Assembly: GCA_902477915.1 (NCBI GenBank)
Contig: CABSJA010000053.1
Location: 1 to 10,115, forward strand
Source of the DNA: an uncultured Veillonella sp.
GTDB taxonomy: Bacteria > Bacillota > Negativicutes > Veillonellales > Veillonellaceae
Length of the DNA stretch: 10,115 nucleotides
Direction of reading: 5' to 3'
Positions within the stretch are counted from its first letter, which is position 1. Each line of letters begins with the position of its first letter. Shown in pieces: positions 1-6,925 of this stretch. Both the position numbers and the translations under genes were made by a program. The notes beneath the pieces are model-generated. The model was not told the DNA's origin and ran no database searches. It saw only the letters and a program-made list of their open reading frames with translations.

Positions 1-472
1 TAAGTTTTTCTGGGTAAAAGCGATTACCGCCGCCCATACAAGAAATAACAGGGATGCTTTCACGTTGACACACCTCAATAATATTAAGTTTTGCCGTTAC
101 CATATCGATGGCATCGATTACATAATCAACGTTCAAGCTTTGAATAAATCCAGGGTAGTTTCCCTCAGTATACATAATATCATGAGTTTCTATAACTACA
201 TCCGGATTAATAGAAAGTGCTCGTGCCTTTGCTACCTCCACCTTACGCTCTCCAATTGTGTCATGAGTCGTAATCATTTGGCGGTTTAAGTTACTAGGTG
301 CAATAGAGTCGCCATCAATAAGAACGATGCGTCCCACACCAGCTCGAACTAGTGCCTCAAGGGCACCACCACCAACGCCGCCAACGCCAAAGAGAGCCAC
401 AGACGTATCTTTTAAGGTTTTGATTTTATCAGGACCAACTAGCCACTCTAAACGAGTTAACATATATTCCAT
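1..472 (-). CDS. tcdA: tRNA threonylcarbamoyladenosine dehydratase TcdA (partial, C-terminus beyond the window)
   Basis: E1/ThiF-fold enzyme that uses ATP to cyclise the t6A modification at position 37 of ANN-decoding tRNAs to ct6A, in the cytoplasm. I translated the minus strand from the ATG at 472; 157 residues are visible. The Rossmann nucleotide loop GVGGVG lies at residues 29-34, LIDGD at 51-55, NLNRQ (ThiF/MoeB-type ATP-contact motif) at 61-65, Lys77 in ERKVEV, and VIDAID at 118-123. SCMGGGNR follows at about 144-151, where TcdA proteins usually read MGxGNR or similar. These features favour TcdA over ThiF or MoeB, although the C-terminal half that would confirm it is missing. The start overlaps the stop of the upstream VOC gene by one base (TAATG), suggesting coupled translation. 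A second in-frame ATG at 463 is possible but has no better ribosome site. Confidence 0.88.
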   Translation of the reverse strand, partial: MEYMLTRLEWLVGPDKIKTLKDTSVALFGVGGVGGGALEALVRAGVGRIVLIDGDSIAPSNLNRQMITTHDTIGERKVEVAKARALSINPDVVIETHDIMYTEGNYPGFIQSLNVDYVIDAIDMVTAKLNIIEVCQRESIPVISCMGGGNRFYPEKL

Positions 473-846
473 TAGTATTTACCTGCTGGAATGATTTCTG
501 TCCAATACCCGTCTGGATCGGCAATAAAGTAAATGCCCATGTCTGCATTTTCGTACGCTACAACGCCCATCTCTTTATGCTTTTTTAGAGCTGCTTCGTA
601 GTCATCTACATAAAATGCCAAGTGGAATTCATTGTCCCCTAAATTATAAGGACGATCCCAGTCGCGTAACCATGTAAGTTCTAGTTCATGCGCTGTGTAT
701 GGACTTTTTAAATATACAAGAGTGAAAGCACCACTTGGATCTTCCAAGCGTCGAGATTCCTCAAGTAATAAGGCCTCTTTATAGAATGCTAAACTCTTAT
801 CAAGATCCTTAACATTTATATTATTATGAGCAAATGAAAACTTCAT
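472..846 (-). CDS. VOC-family (glyoxalase I-like) metalloprotein
   Basis: A 124-residue single-domain protein of the vicinal oxygen chelate superfamily with the βαβββ layout of glyoxalase I. The four positions that bind metal in E. coli GloA can be matched: His7 (FAHNNINV), Glu56 (ELELTW), His75 (EFHLAF) and Glu117 (DPDGYWTEII). It is therefore probably a metal enzyme related to lactoylglutathione lyase, detoxifying methylglyoxal or a similar aldehyde-thiol adduct. The thiol cofactor cannot be read from sequence, so the substrate is open; GloA is slightly longer, at about 135 residues. A strong ribosome site, AAGGAGGT, lies at 850-857, four or five bases before the ATG. The gene lies 79 bases downstream of sbcC and overlaps tcdA by one base, so the last two genes form a tight pair. 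No functional link to SbcCD is evident. Confidence 0.85.
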   Translation of the reverse strand: MKFSFAHNNINVKDLDKSLAFYKEALLLEESRRLEDPSGAFTLVYLKSPYTAHELELTWLRDWDRPYNLGDNEFHLAFYVDDYEAALKKHKEMGVVAYENADMGIYFIADPDGYWTEIIPAGKY

Positions 847-850
847 AGGA

Positions 851-857
851 CCTCCTT
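851..857 (-). promoter_or_regulatory. Ribosome binding site of the VOC gene
   Basis: AAGGAGG on the minus strand, followed by TCCT and the ATG at 846. The following T extends the match to the anti-Shine-Dalgarno sequence. Because tcdA overlaps the end of this gene and has only a weak site of its own, this RBS probably sets the ribosome load for both genes. Confidence 0.8.
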
Positions 858-898
858 AATTAATTCCAGTATGTTTTTGTAGGAATTCTCCTCTTTTA

Positions 899-907
899 AT
901 AGTATCA
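899..907 (-). promoter_or_regulatory. Possible extended -10 promoter for VOC-tcdA
   Basis: In the 79-base gap after sbcC the minus strand reads TGATACTAT, that is TGn plus TACTAT, which matches four of six -10 positions. No convincing -35 hexamer lies 17 bases upstream. No terminator hairpin is visible after sbcC, so VOC-tcdA may also be reached by read-through from sbcC. Confidence 0.3.
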
Positions 908-925
908 CATTTGACAATTCTATAG

Positions 926-3900
926 CTAGTTAATAACAAATTTTGCCGTACTACCATCGTCACCACGTGTGACCTCTAAGTGGGCCGGTATACGAGTCTT
1001 TAATTCAGGTACATGGGAAATCATGCCGATAAGACGACCTGATGATTGTAATTTCACCAGTGTTTCCATGGCGAGTTCCAACGTATCTGGATCAAGTGTA
1101 CCAAAGCCTTCGTCGATAAACATCGTATCCATATGAATACCACCTGCATAACTTTGAATGACATCTGCAAGACCTAAGGCAAGGGCCATAGAGGCCAAAA
1201 ATGTTTCACCACCAGACAAGGTATTCGCAGGTCTTGATTGACCGGTGAAAGCATCCATGACTGCCAAATCGAGGCCTTGTTTGCCCCGTCCACCACCAGT
1301 ATAGTCAGAACGTTCCAAGGAATAACGATTACGACTCATCGTTTGAAGCCGTAAATTAGCTGCATATACGACTTCATCTAAGATAGCCCCCAGTACGTAG
1401 CGCTCAAAGGTTACATTTTTAAACCCTTGTTCACCGCCATTTGCCAAGTCATTTAGGCGACTTAGGAAAGTTACTTCCTCACGGGCTTCGCCCATAGCTT
1501 GTTCAAGTGTTTCTAGGGAAGCCAGTGTTGTTTCAATATGTTTCGTTTCTTTATCCCAAGCCGCAAGAGAACCCACCAAATTATCGCGCTGTTCTACTGC
1601 TGCATCATATACTTCATTGGAAACGGTATCACTTGGCTCCACTACAGATTGAGCATGCTTTAGGGCCGCATCATATACAGCTTGAGCTTTATTGAAAGCC
1701 TCGTCCAATGCATGTAGTTCAGTTCTAAACGTATCTAAAGCCTTATAATCATCCAACGCATCTATAAAATCATCTTCAGATAAAGAAATCGATTGCAATG
1801 ATTCTACATAGTCTTTATTGAGTACATCAAGATTTTTTGTGTCCTCCTGCACCTGGGCAGATAAGGTTTCTAGACGTCCCCGTTTAGCATTGAGCACTTC
1901 TCTAGCAGAATCTAGATTTGCTTTACAAACTTTCACCTGTTCATCGTAGTCTGTAAGCTCAGACGCCAATGATTCTATCTCTTTATGCCATGCAGCTACA
2001 TCCGTAGTTGGCAAGCTTTCAGAAAGAGCATCAATCTTAGCCTGTACAGTACTAATCTGAACCTCTAAATTGTGCAAGTTATCAAGTAATTCCTTATGAG
2101 CCGTCTCCAGTTTCGCTAGTGTATCTTTAGCCGCACTAAGGTCCCCCTCAGTATTAGCTATAGTGTTGCTCAGTTGTTCAATGTCACTACGCAAGGTTGT
2201 AAGCTGTTCCATTTTGGATAACAAGTCATGTTGAATAGAAGCAAAAGCCTCTTCTGAAAAACTCTCAATAGATGACTTCAACTGAGAAACTTGGTCTTTA
2301 ATTTGCTGATCTAACTCATGTAGACGAAGAGCTAACGTTTCTTTCTGACCAATTTCACTAGCTTGCTTTTGTAACTCAAGATCACGCACGGCACGAGCCT
2401 CTTTTATCTCCTCTTTCGTGGGATATAAGTCAGGCTTAGCTGCCAACTGTGGATGCTCTGTAGAGCCGCATACTGGACAAGGTTCGTTATCTTTCACTAA
2501 ATGAACAAGTTCAAAGGCATGCCCTTCTGCCATCAAATGTTCTAACCGTTCAAGCTGTACCTTTGAATTCTTTACGGATTCATCAAGCGTAGCTAATGCC
2601 TTATCTTTAGCATCAATATCATTTTGAACCTTCTGTTTCTCAGCAACCAATTCAGAATATCGTTGCAAATGACTTAACTGTTCTTGGATACGAGAAATAG
2701 AGTCTAACGCTTTGCTATTACCTTGTAACTGCTGCCTGTCCGCAACTAACTTAGCCTCTAAATCAGCTACTGTCTTATGCTGTGCCTGTAACGCAGCTTC
2801 GCTTTTCTCACGGTTCTGTGTTACTGATTTACTCTTTAATGTACTCAGTTCCTTATTTAGCATTGCTAACTCATTAAACTTTTCTGATTGCTGTTCCATT
2901 TGGGCAAGCGTAGTTCGCTTAGCTTGCATAGTTTCAGCTTGAGCTTCTAATACTGCATGAGCCTCTATACATTTAGACTCATATTGAGTTGCACTGTCCA
3001 CATTTTTTTCAGCCTCTGAAAGTGACTTTTCCAAGGTTTTTAACACCGACTGCTTATCAGTAAACTGTTTATATAACTCAAAGCTTGGCGTAAAAGAAGT
3101 AAGGAACTGAACCTTTTCACGTAAGCTAGCACGCTCCGCTTCTCTTGCTTTCACGAGGTCTAATTTAGAGGTAGCCTCTGCAAGAGATTGTTGTGCTTGG
3201 TTATATAAGGCCCACTCATTTCGCAACGTATTGAACTGCTCCACTACAGTTACAGCTTTATCACGCTCAATAACAAGAGCATCTCGGTGTGGCTCTCTAT
3301 GTTTCAAAAGATCTCGTACATGCTCAATGGTTAGTACGGGTATGTCTTCGTCATGTGGAATGGATTGCAGCAATGTATTCTGTTTTGTTAGATTTTCTTC
3401 AATCCCTGCTTTTGCGTCATCATAAGAAGCTTTTAGAGCATCTTGTAATCTTCGGTACAACTCGGTTCTAAAGAGTGTATGTAATAACTCCTCCCGTTCA
3501 CTGGTGGAGGCTACTAATAATTTTCTGAACTCCCCTTGCGGTAAAAGAACCACTTGTAAGAATTGATCCTTCCGAAAGCCTATGATACGTTGAACTGTAT
3601 CGCGAATGGCTGCCGCAGAGGTAGCAATAACCTTCCACTCCCCATCTTTCATTTCGTAAACAGTAGCACTAGCATTCTGCTCACGCATACCTGTACCACG
3701 TTTCTTTGCAACCATTTGCTTTGGCAGTCTTTCAACACGATATTGAGCATCCCCGATAGCAAAGGAGAAATCAACACGCGTCATACGATCAGGTTCTGCA
3801 AAGTCACTGCGGATAGCATCTGTTTTGCGCACCTCTCCACTAGGCTCACCATATAAGGCATACACCATGGCATCTAGTATCGACGTTTTCCCGGCTCCTG

Positions 3901-4009
3901 TAGGACCAGAGATGAGGAACATGGAATGGTTTTGCAGTTCATTAAAGTCCAAGGTAACCGAATCTCGGTATGGACCAAAGGCTTCTATAGTTAAAGATAT
4001 AGGCTTCAT
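926..4009 (-). CDS. sbcC: Exonuclease SbcC, Rad50-like ATPase subunit
   Basis: Large subunit of the SbcCD (Mre11-Rad50) complex. Its ATPase drives processing of hairpins, palindromes and blocked double-strand ends by SbcD. The 1027 residues are of typical family length. The N-terminal ABC half has Walker A GPTGAGKT at 35-42. A long charged and Gln/Leu-rich coiled coil runs from about 180 to 860 and is broken by the zinc hook CPVCG at 511-515, where two SbcC molecules join through one Zn ion. The C-terminal ABC half has signature LSGGE at 931-935, Walker B MFIDEGFG at 963-970 with catalytic Glu967, D-loop Asp973 and the H-loop His999 in ISHV. Every ATPase element is intact. The ATG follows the sbcD stop with no gap (TAAATG), and AAAGGAGG inside the end of sbcD serves as its ribosome site. 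Confidence 0.97.
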   Translation of the reverse strand: MKPISLTIEAFGPYRDSVTLDFNELQNHSMFLISGPTGAGKTSILDAMVYALYGEPSGEVRKTDAIRSDFAEPDRMTRVDFSFAIGDAQYRVERLPKQMVAKKRGTGMREQNASATVYEMKDGEWKVIATSAAAIRDTVQRIIGFRKDQFLQVVLLPQGEFRKLLVASTSEREELLHTLFRTELYRRLQDALKASYDDAKAGIEENLTKQNTLLQSIPHDEDIPVLTIEHVRDLLKHREPHRDALVIERDKAVTVVEQFNTLRNEWALYNQAQQSLAEATSKLDLVKAREAERASLREKVQFLTSFTPSFELYKQFTDKQSVLKTLEKSLSEAEKNVDSATQYESKCIEAHAVLEAQAETMQAKRTTLAQMEQQSEKFNELAMLNKELSTLKSKSVTQNREKSEAALQAQHKTVADLEAKLVADRQQLQGNSKALDSISRIQEQLSHLQRYSELVAEKQKVQNDIDAKDKALATLDESVKNSKVQLERLEHLMAEGHAFELVHLVKDNEPCPVCGSTEHPQLAAKPDLYPTKEEIKEARAVRDLELQKQASEIGQKETLALRLHELDQQIKDQVSQLKSSIESFSEEAFASIQHDLLSKMEQLTTLRSDIEQLSNTIANTEGDLSAAKDTLAKLETAHKELLDNLHNLEVQISTVQAKIDALSESLPTTDVAAWHKEIESLASELTDYDEQVKVCKANLDSAREVLNAKRGRLETLSAQVQEDTKNLDVLNKDYVESLQSISLSEDDFIDALDDYKALDTFRTELHALDEAFNKAQAVYDAALKHAQSVVEPSDTVSNEVYDAAVEQRDNLVGSLAAWDKETKHIETTLASLETLEQAMGEAREEVTFLSRLNDLANGGEQGFKNVTFERYVLGAILDEVVYAANLRLQTMSRNRYSLERSDYTGGGRGKQGLDLAVMDAFTGQSRPANTLSGGETFLASMALALGLADVIQSYAGGIHMDTMFIDEGFGTLDPDTLELAMETLVKLQSSGRLIGMISHVPELKTRIPAHLEVTRGDDGSTAKFVIN

Positions 4010-5245
4010 TTAGTCCTCCTTTAAAATTCGGTCCCATACAGAGTTGATGTATTGTTGCTCTCGCTCTGTTAATGGTTCTTTCCATACCGTTTCGGCAAAT
4101 TGATTAAATAATTCACGCTCGTTTAACTCTTTAAATACAGCTTCATCCATATCTGCCATAGGCGTTGCTACACGACCAACTAAATCAATGGTCATACAGC
4201 GATGATACACTTGGCGCAATTTAGCCATCCCATCCATAATAGGCATCGTATCTAGCAAACGGGCTTGCACATAATCATCTTTATGCTTAGCCTGTAATTC
4301 CTTATTATTTAGCAAATCTTCAAAATAACCTTCTAAAATCACTACGTCACGCTTCGCTTCTACAGGAATGGTGCTAATATCTACTTTTCCCTTTGCATCC
4401 ATGTCAATAATGGTGAAAGACTTCTTCTGCGCATGCTCATCAAAGGAATACTTTAAAGGCGATCCGCTATAGCGGATATAATCTGCACCCATCCGTTGCG
4501 GTCCATGCAAATGGCCGAGAGCGGTATAGTGAAAGTCCTTAAAAACTTGTGGGCTTACTTGTTCACTACCACCGACAGACAATGTGCGCTCAGAACCACC
4601 TACTTCACCGCCCATTACAAAAGCATGACTAATGGCAATGCTGCACATACCCTTTGGCACTTGTTTGTACAAGTAGTCACTCCAGGCCTGATACATTTGA
4701 TCGTAATTATGTAAATTAAGTGAGGCTGGCTCTTGCTCCTCAGTCTCCACATAGGAGAACAGGGAGTCCTCGGTCATATCTATATCAACAGGTTTTGATA
4801 CAGATGCACCCAAACCTAATGCATCACCTATACGACGCGGCTCGCTAAAGGGCATAGGGCAAATAGCGACCTTACCGTCAGCCCCTTCAAATTCAAAGGG
4901 TTGTAATGCGTGATGAGGGGATCCCCAAATATGGATTCCAGAACGACTCAACATAGAACGCCCTACCTCAAGGCGTTCTGCGCCATCGTGGTTACCGCTA
5001 ACTACAAAGAGTGGAACCTTGTAGTCCATAGCAAGACGAGTAATGATGGAATCCCATAATTCAATGGCTTCAATAGGTGGCACTGCTCGATCAAAAATAT
5101 CCCCTGCTAGCAATATGCCATCGATTTTTTCATCCTTCAAAATAGAAAAGAACTGATTCTCCAACACATGAGCTTGGTCTTCGGTTAAGTACTGCCCATA
5201 AAAAATACGTCCTAAATGCCAATCGGCAGTATGTAAAAAACGCAT
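4010..5245 (-). CDS. sbcD: Exonuclease SbcD, Mre11-like nuclease subunit
   Basis: Metallophosphoesterase subunit of SbcCD: a Mn-dependent 3'-5' double-strand exonuclease and single-strand or hairpin endonuclease when bound to SbcC. The 411 residues are close to the usual 380-410. Phosphoesterase motifs appear in order: ADWHLGR with Asp8 and His10, GDIFDR with Asp49, SGNHD with Asn85 and catalytic His86, His207 in SHAFV, and GHLH with His245 and His247. GSPLKYSFDE at 261-270 is the typical SbcD segment after the core. The C-terminal part should hold the capping domain and the SbcC-binding region. The ATG at 5245 is preceded by an AAAGGGGG-type ribosome site at 5251-5258. The gene is directly followed by sbcC and lies 86 bases after nfo. 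Confidence 0.96.
   Translation of the reverse strand: MRFLHTADWHLGRIFYGQYLTEDQAHVLENQFFSILKDEKIDGILLAGDIFDRAVPPIEAIELWDSIITRLAMDYKVPLFVVSGNHDGAERLEVGRSMLSRSGIHIWGSPHHALQPFEFEGADGKVAICPMPFSEPRRIGDALGLGASVSKPVDIDMTEDSLFSYVETEEQEPASLNLHNYDQMYQAWSDYLYKQVPKGMCSIAISHAFVMGGEVGGSERTLSVGGSEQVSPQVFKDFHYTALGHLHGPQRMGADYIRYSGSPLKYSFDEHAQKKSFTIIDMDAKGKVDISTIPVEAKRDVVILEGYFEDLLNNKELQAKHKDDYVQARLLDTMPIMDGMAKLRQVYHRCMTIDLVGRVATPMADMDEAVFKELNERELFNQFAETVWKEPLTEREQQYINSVWDRILKED
4015..4022 (-). promoter_or_regulatory. Ribosome binding site of sbcC inside the sbcD 3' end
   Basis: AAAGGAGG on the minus strand, five bases before the sbcC ATG at 4009 and within the last codons of sbcD. The TAAATG junction means a ribosome ending on sbcD finishes directly on the sbcC start. 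This suits production of the two subunits of one complex. Confidence 0.85.
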
Positions 5246-5300
5246 TTTATCCCCCTTTCCAGCTCTCCCTATATCTTATGGAAATGTAGCTATATAAATT

Positions 5301-5306
5301 ATTATA
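5301..5306 (-). promoter_or_regulatory. Possible -10 element of an sbcDC promoter
   Basis: A perfect TATAAT on the minus strand in the AT-rich nfo-sbcD gap, which would give a leader of about 50 bases. The bases 17 upstream do not resemble TTGACA and there is no TGn extension. No terminator hairpin is seen in this gap, so co-transcription from nfo is equally possible. Confidence 0.35.
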
Positions 5307-5331
5307 TAACTAAAACTACGATTCAGCTTAA

Positions 5332-6168
5332 TTATTGATTCTCTACAATAGAGCGCAACATAGCAATCTCTTTCGCATAGCCATCTAATTCATTTGGTGT
5401 TTCCAAATAGAACGGCAAATTCGTCAATTTAGGATGTGTCACAATGCGAGCTATGGCATCGATACCGATATGACCTTCCCCAATTTTTTCATGGCGATCT
5501 TTATGAGCGCCCATCGGATTTTTAGAGTCGTTTAAATGAATCGCTTTCAAACGGTCTAATCCTACAATACGATCAAACTCGTCAATAACACCATCGAGAT
5601 TATTGACGATATCATAACCACCTTCGTGGATATGGCATGTATCAACACATACGCCCATGTATTCTTTTAATTTCACACCATCGATAATGCGTGCAATTTC
5701 TTCAAAGCGAGAACCAATTTCTGTGCCCTTACCTGCCATGACTTCTAAGAGAACCGTTGTTTTCATGCCAGGGAATAAGATTTCATTCAAACATTCCACG
5801 ATATATTCGATGCCTTGATCTACACCTTGCTTTACATGGCTGCCAGGGTGAAAATTATACATTTGGCCTGGTAAATATTCCATACGCTCTAGGTCTTCTG
5901 TCATGGCCTGCTTTGCAAAAGCGCGCAAATCTTCTTTTGCTGCACATGGATTATACGTGTAAGGTGCATGAGCTAATAAGGTGCCAAAGTTATGTTCTTT
6001 CATATACGCACTCAAGCTATTCATATCCTCTACATCGAGGGCACGCATACTACCACCACGAGGATTGCGCGTGAAGTATTGGAATGTATTACCCCCAATT
6101 TTGGTAGCTTCTTTCCCCATGTTTAAATAACCTTTGCTAATTGATAAATGACTGCCAATGACAAACAT
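5332..6168 (-). CDS. nfo: Deoxyribonuclease IV (endonuclease IV, AP endonuclease)
   Basis: Zinc-dependent endonuclease of the AP endonuclease 2 family. It cuts 5' of abasic sites and removes blocked 3' ends in base excision repair, and can also incise next to some oxidised bases. The 278-residue TIM-barrel protein carries matches to all nine trinuclear-zinc ligands of E. coli Nfo: His67 (LAHAPY), His107 (NFHPGSH), Glu142, Asp176 and His179 (VDTCH), His211 (IHLNDSK), Asp224 and His226 (KDRH), and Glu256 (LETP). The family signatures are clear and the enzyme should be active. The ribosome site AAAGGAG at 6173-6179 lies four bases before the ATG. The gene sits between perR and sbcDC, all in one direction, which suggests an oxidative DNA-damage role. 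Its upstream region has AATTCTAA repeats and several TAGAAT hexamers, but no clear promoter can be singled out. Confidence 0.97.
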   Translation of the reverse strand: MFVIGSHLSISKGYLNMGKEATKIGGNTFQYFTRNPRGGSMRALDVEDMNSLSAYMKEHNFGTLLAHAPYTYNPCAAKEDLRAFAKQAMTEDLERMEYLPGQMYNFHPGSHVKQGVDQGIEYIVECLNEILFPGMKTTVLLEVMAGKGTEIGSRFEEIARIIDGVKLKEYMGVCVDTCHIHEGGYDIVNNLDGVIDEFDRIVGLDRLKAIHLNDSKNPMGAHKDRHEKIGEGHIGIDAIARIVTHPKLTNLPFYLETPNELDGYAKEIAMLRSIVENQ

Positions 6169-6189
6169 AATACTCCTTTATATTTATAT

Positions 6190-6220
6190 AATTCTAAAAT
6201 TCTAAAATACTCAATTCTAA
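6190..6220 (-). repeat. Three copies of TTAGAATT upstream of nfo
   Basis: On the minus strand the octamer TTAGAATT occurs at 6213-6220, 6198-6205 and 6190-6197. The last two are directly adjacent and the first is 15 bases away. The copies lie 22-52 bases before the nfo start, where a promoter or operator is expected. The region is very AT-rich, so chance and slippage are real alternatives to a regulator-binding role. Confidence 0.5.
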
Positions 6221-6285
6221 TATCTATTCTATTACGCGTACATATATTCCAAAAGCCTAATGAATATAAGACATATATAACTAAT

Positions 6286-6326
6286 ATAACCCCTACCGTG
6301 AAGGAGCCCTTCGCGACAGGGGTTAT
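6286..6326 (-). terminator. Hairpin after perR, probable but weak intrinsic terminator
   Basis: A long hairpin begins four bases after the perR stop codon. The outer stem ATAACCCCT/AGGGGTTAT has 9 pairs. A symmetric two-by-two internal loop follows, then an inner stem of 8 pairs including one wobble (6297-6304 with 6308-6315) and a three-base loop. On the minus strand the sequence after the stem is TTATATTAGTT, not a clean run of T. Termination may therefore be partial, letting some transcripts continue into nfo-sbcDC. Confidence 0.7.
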
Positions 6327-6329
6327 GTA

Positions 6330-6749
6330 TTAATGGCTTTCTTTTTTAGCACACTCAGGGCATATACCTTCAAAGGTAATATGTTGACCTGTGATTTGAT
6401 ACTCGCTACCTTGATCAGCAATTGTTTTGATAGCTTGTAAATCAATGCCCATCATATCCTCTACCTTATTACAACGAATGCAACGGATATGGGAATGAGC
6501 TTGTGTGTCCCAATCGTAATGAGCGCGCTCATCACCTACTTCTAAAATTTTTACAAGACCGATTTTTTCAAAAATCTCCATCGTCTTGTACACGGTTGCC
6601 AAGCTCATGCTTGGATGTTCAGGGCGCAACGTATGATACAACATTTCTGCTGTCGGATGATCATGATGACCACGCAAGGCATCATAAATCGCAATACGTT
6701 GTGGGGTTACTTTGAACCCTTGGCTACGCAGAATTTGTGCGATATCCAT
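6330..6749 (-). CDS. perR: PerR-type peroxide-sensing repressor (Fur family)
   Basis: Fur-superfamily repressor of 139 residues. The N-terminal winged helix includes FKVTPQR at 12-18 and the recognition region SLATVYKTM at 49-57. The structural Cys4 zinc site is complete: Cys90, Cys93, Cys130 and Cys133. Aligned by eye to Bacillus subtilis PerR, the regulatory metal ligands are His31, Asp79, His85, His87 and Asp98. Asp98 matches PerR Asp104, where iron-sensing Fur proteins usually have Glu, so PerR is favoured over Fur or Zur. With Fe(II) bound, PerR is inactivated by H2O2 through histidine oxidation and stress genes are derepressed. The gene has its own near-consensus promoter and a PerR-box-like site, implying autorepression. 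The ribosome site (AAAGG, about 13 bases from the ATG) is distant; an in-frame TAG three codons upstream excludes an earlier start. Confidence 0.9.
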   Translation of the reverse strand: MDIAQILRSQGFKVTPQRIAIYDALRGHHDHPTAEMLYHTLRPEHPSMSLATVYKTMEIFEKIGLVKILEVGDERAHYDWDTQAHSHIRCIRCNKVEDMMGIDLQAIKTIADQGSEYQITGQHITFEGICPECAKKESH

Positions 6750-6817
6750 AATACTCTACTCTACCTTTCTCCACTTGGAAATCTATAAGGCATCGACCAT
6801 TATCGGCCATTCACAAG

Positions 6818-6832
6818 AAATAATTATTATCT
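6818..6832 (-). promoter_or_regulatory. Candidate PerR/Fur operator controlling perR
   Basis: The minus strand reads AGATAATAATTATTT, a 7-1-7 palindrome-like site matching 10 of the 14 fixed positions of the PerR box TTATAATNATTATAA. Its core, AATAATTATT, is a perfect palindrome. The adjacent -10 hexamer continues the pattern as TATAAT-A-GATAAT-A-ATTATT, resembling the repeated hexamers of Fur-family boxes. The site covers the predicted transcription start, so a bound repressor would block RNA polymerase. Confidence 0.6.
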
Positions 6833-6861
6833 ATTATAGCAGAATTCTCACCACTTATCAA
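6833..6861 (-). promoter_or_regulatory. SigmaA-type promoter of perR
   Basis: -35 TTGATA at 6856-6861 (five of six consensus positions), a 17-base spacer, and a perfect -10 TATAAT at 6833-6838, all on the minus strand. Transcription should start near 6826, giving a leader of about 75 bases. This is the best promoter in the window. It lies just beyond the helicase terminator, so perR is an independent unit. Confidence 0.8.
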
Positions 6862-6888
6862 GATAGATAGTATTAACTATTAAGTAAT

Positions 6889-6922
6889 AAAAAATGTGGA
6901 TTGCCCGAAAGCAATCCACATT
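6889..6922 (-). terminator. Rho-independent terminator of the DEAD-box helicase gene
   Basis: A perfect 12-base-pair stem, AATGTGGATTGC at 6893-6904 with GCAATCCACATT at 6911-6922, and a six-base loop. On the minus strand it is followed by a run of six T (6889-6894). The stem starts four bases after the helicase stop codon. Confidence 0.93.
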
Positions 6923-6925
6923 CTA

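Noticed and set aside
65..289. Plus-strand open frame of 74 codons.
   Set aside because: It lies antisense to the clear TcdA coding sequence, and its product has no recognisable features.
3563..3856. Plus-strand open frame of 97 codons inside sbcC.
   Set aside because: It is antisense to the conserved N-terminal ATPase half of SbcC, with no ribosome site and no recognisable product.
6286..6326. Riboswitch or small RNA in the perR-nfo gap.
   Set aside because: It is a single two-part hairpin starting four bases after the perR stop, with no conserved aptamer-like elements. A terminator is the simpler explanation.
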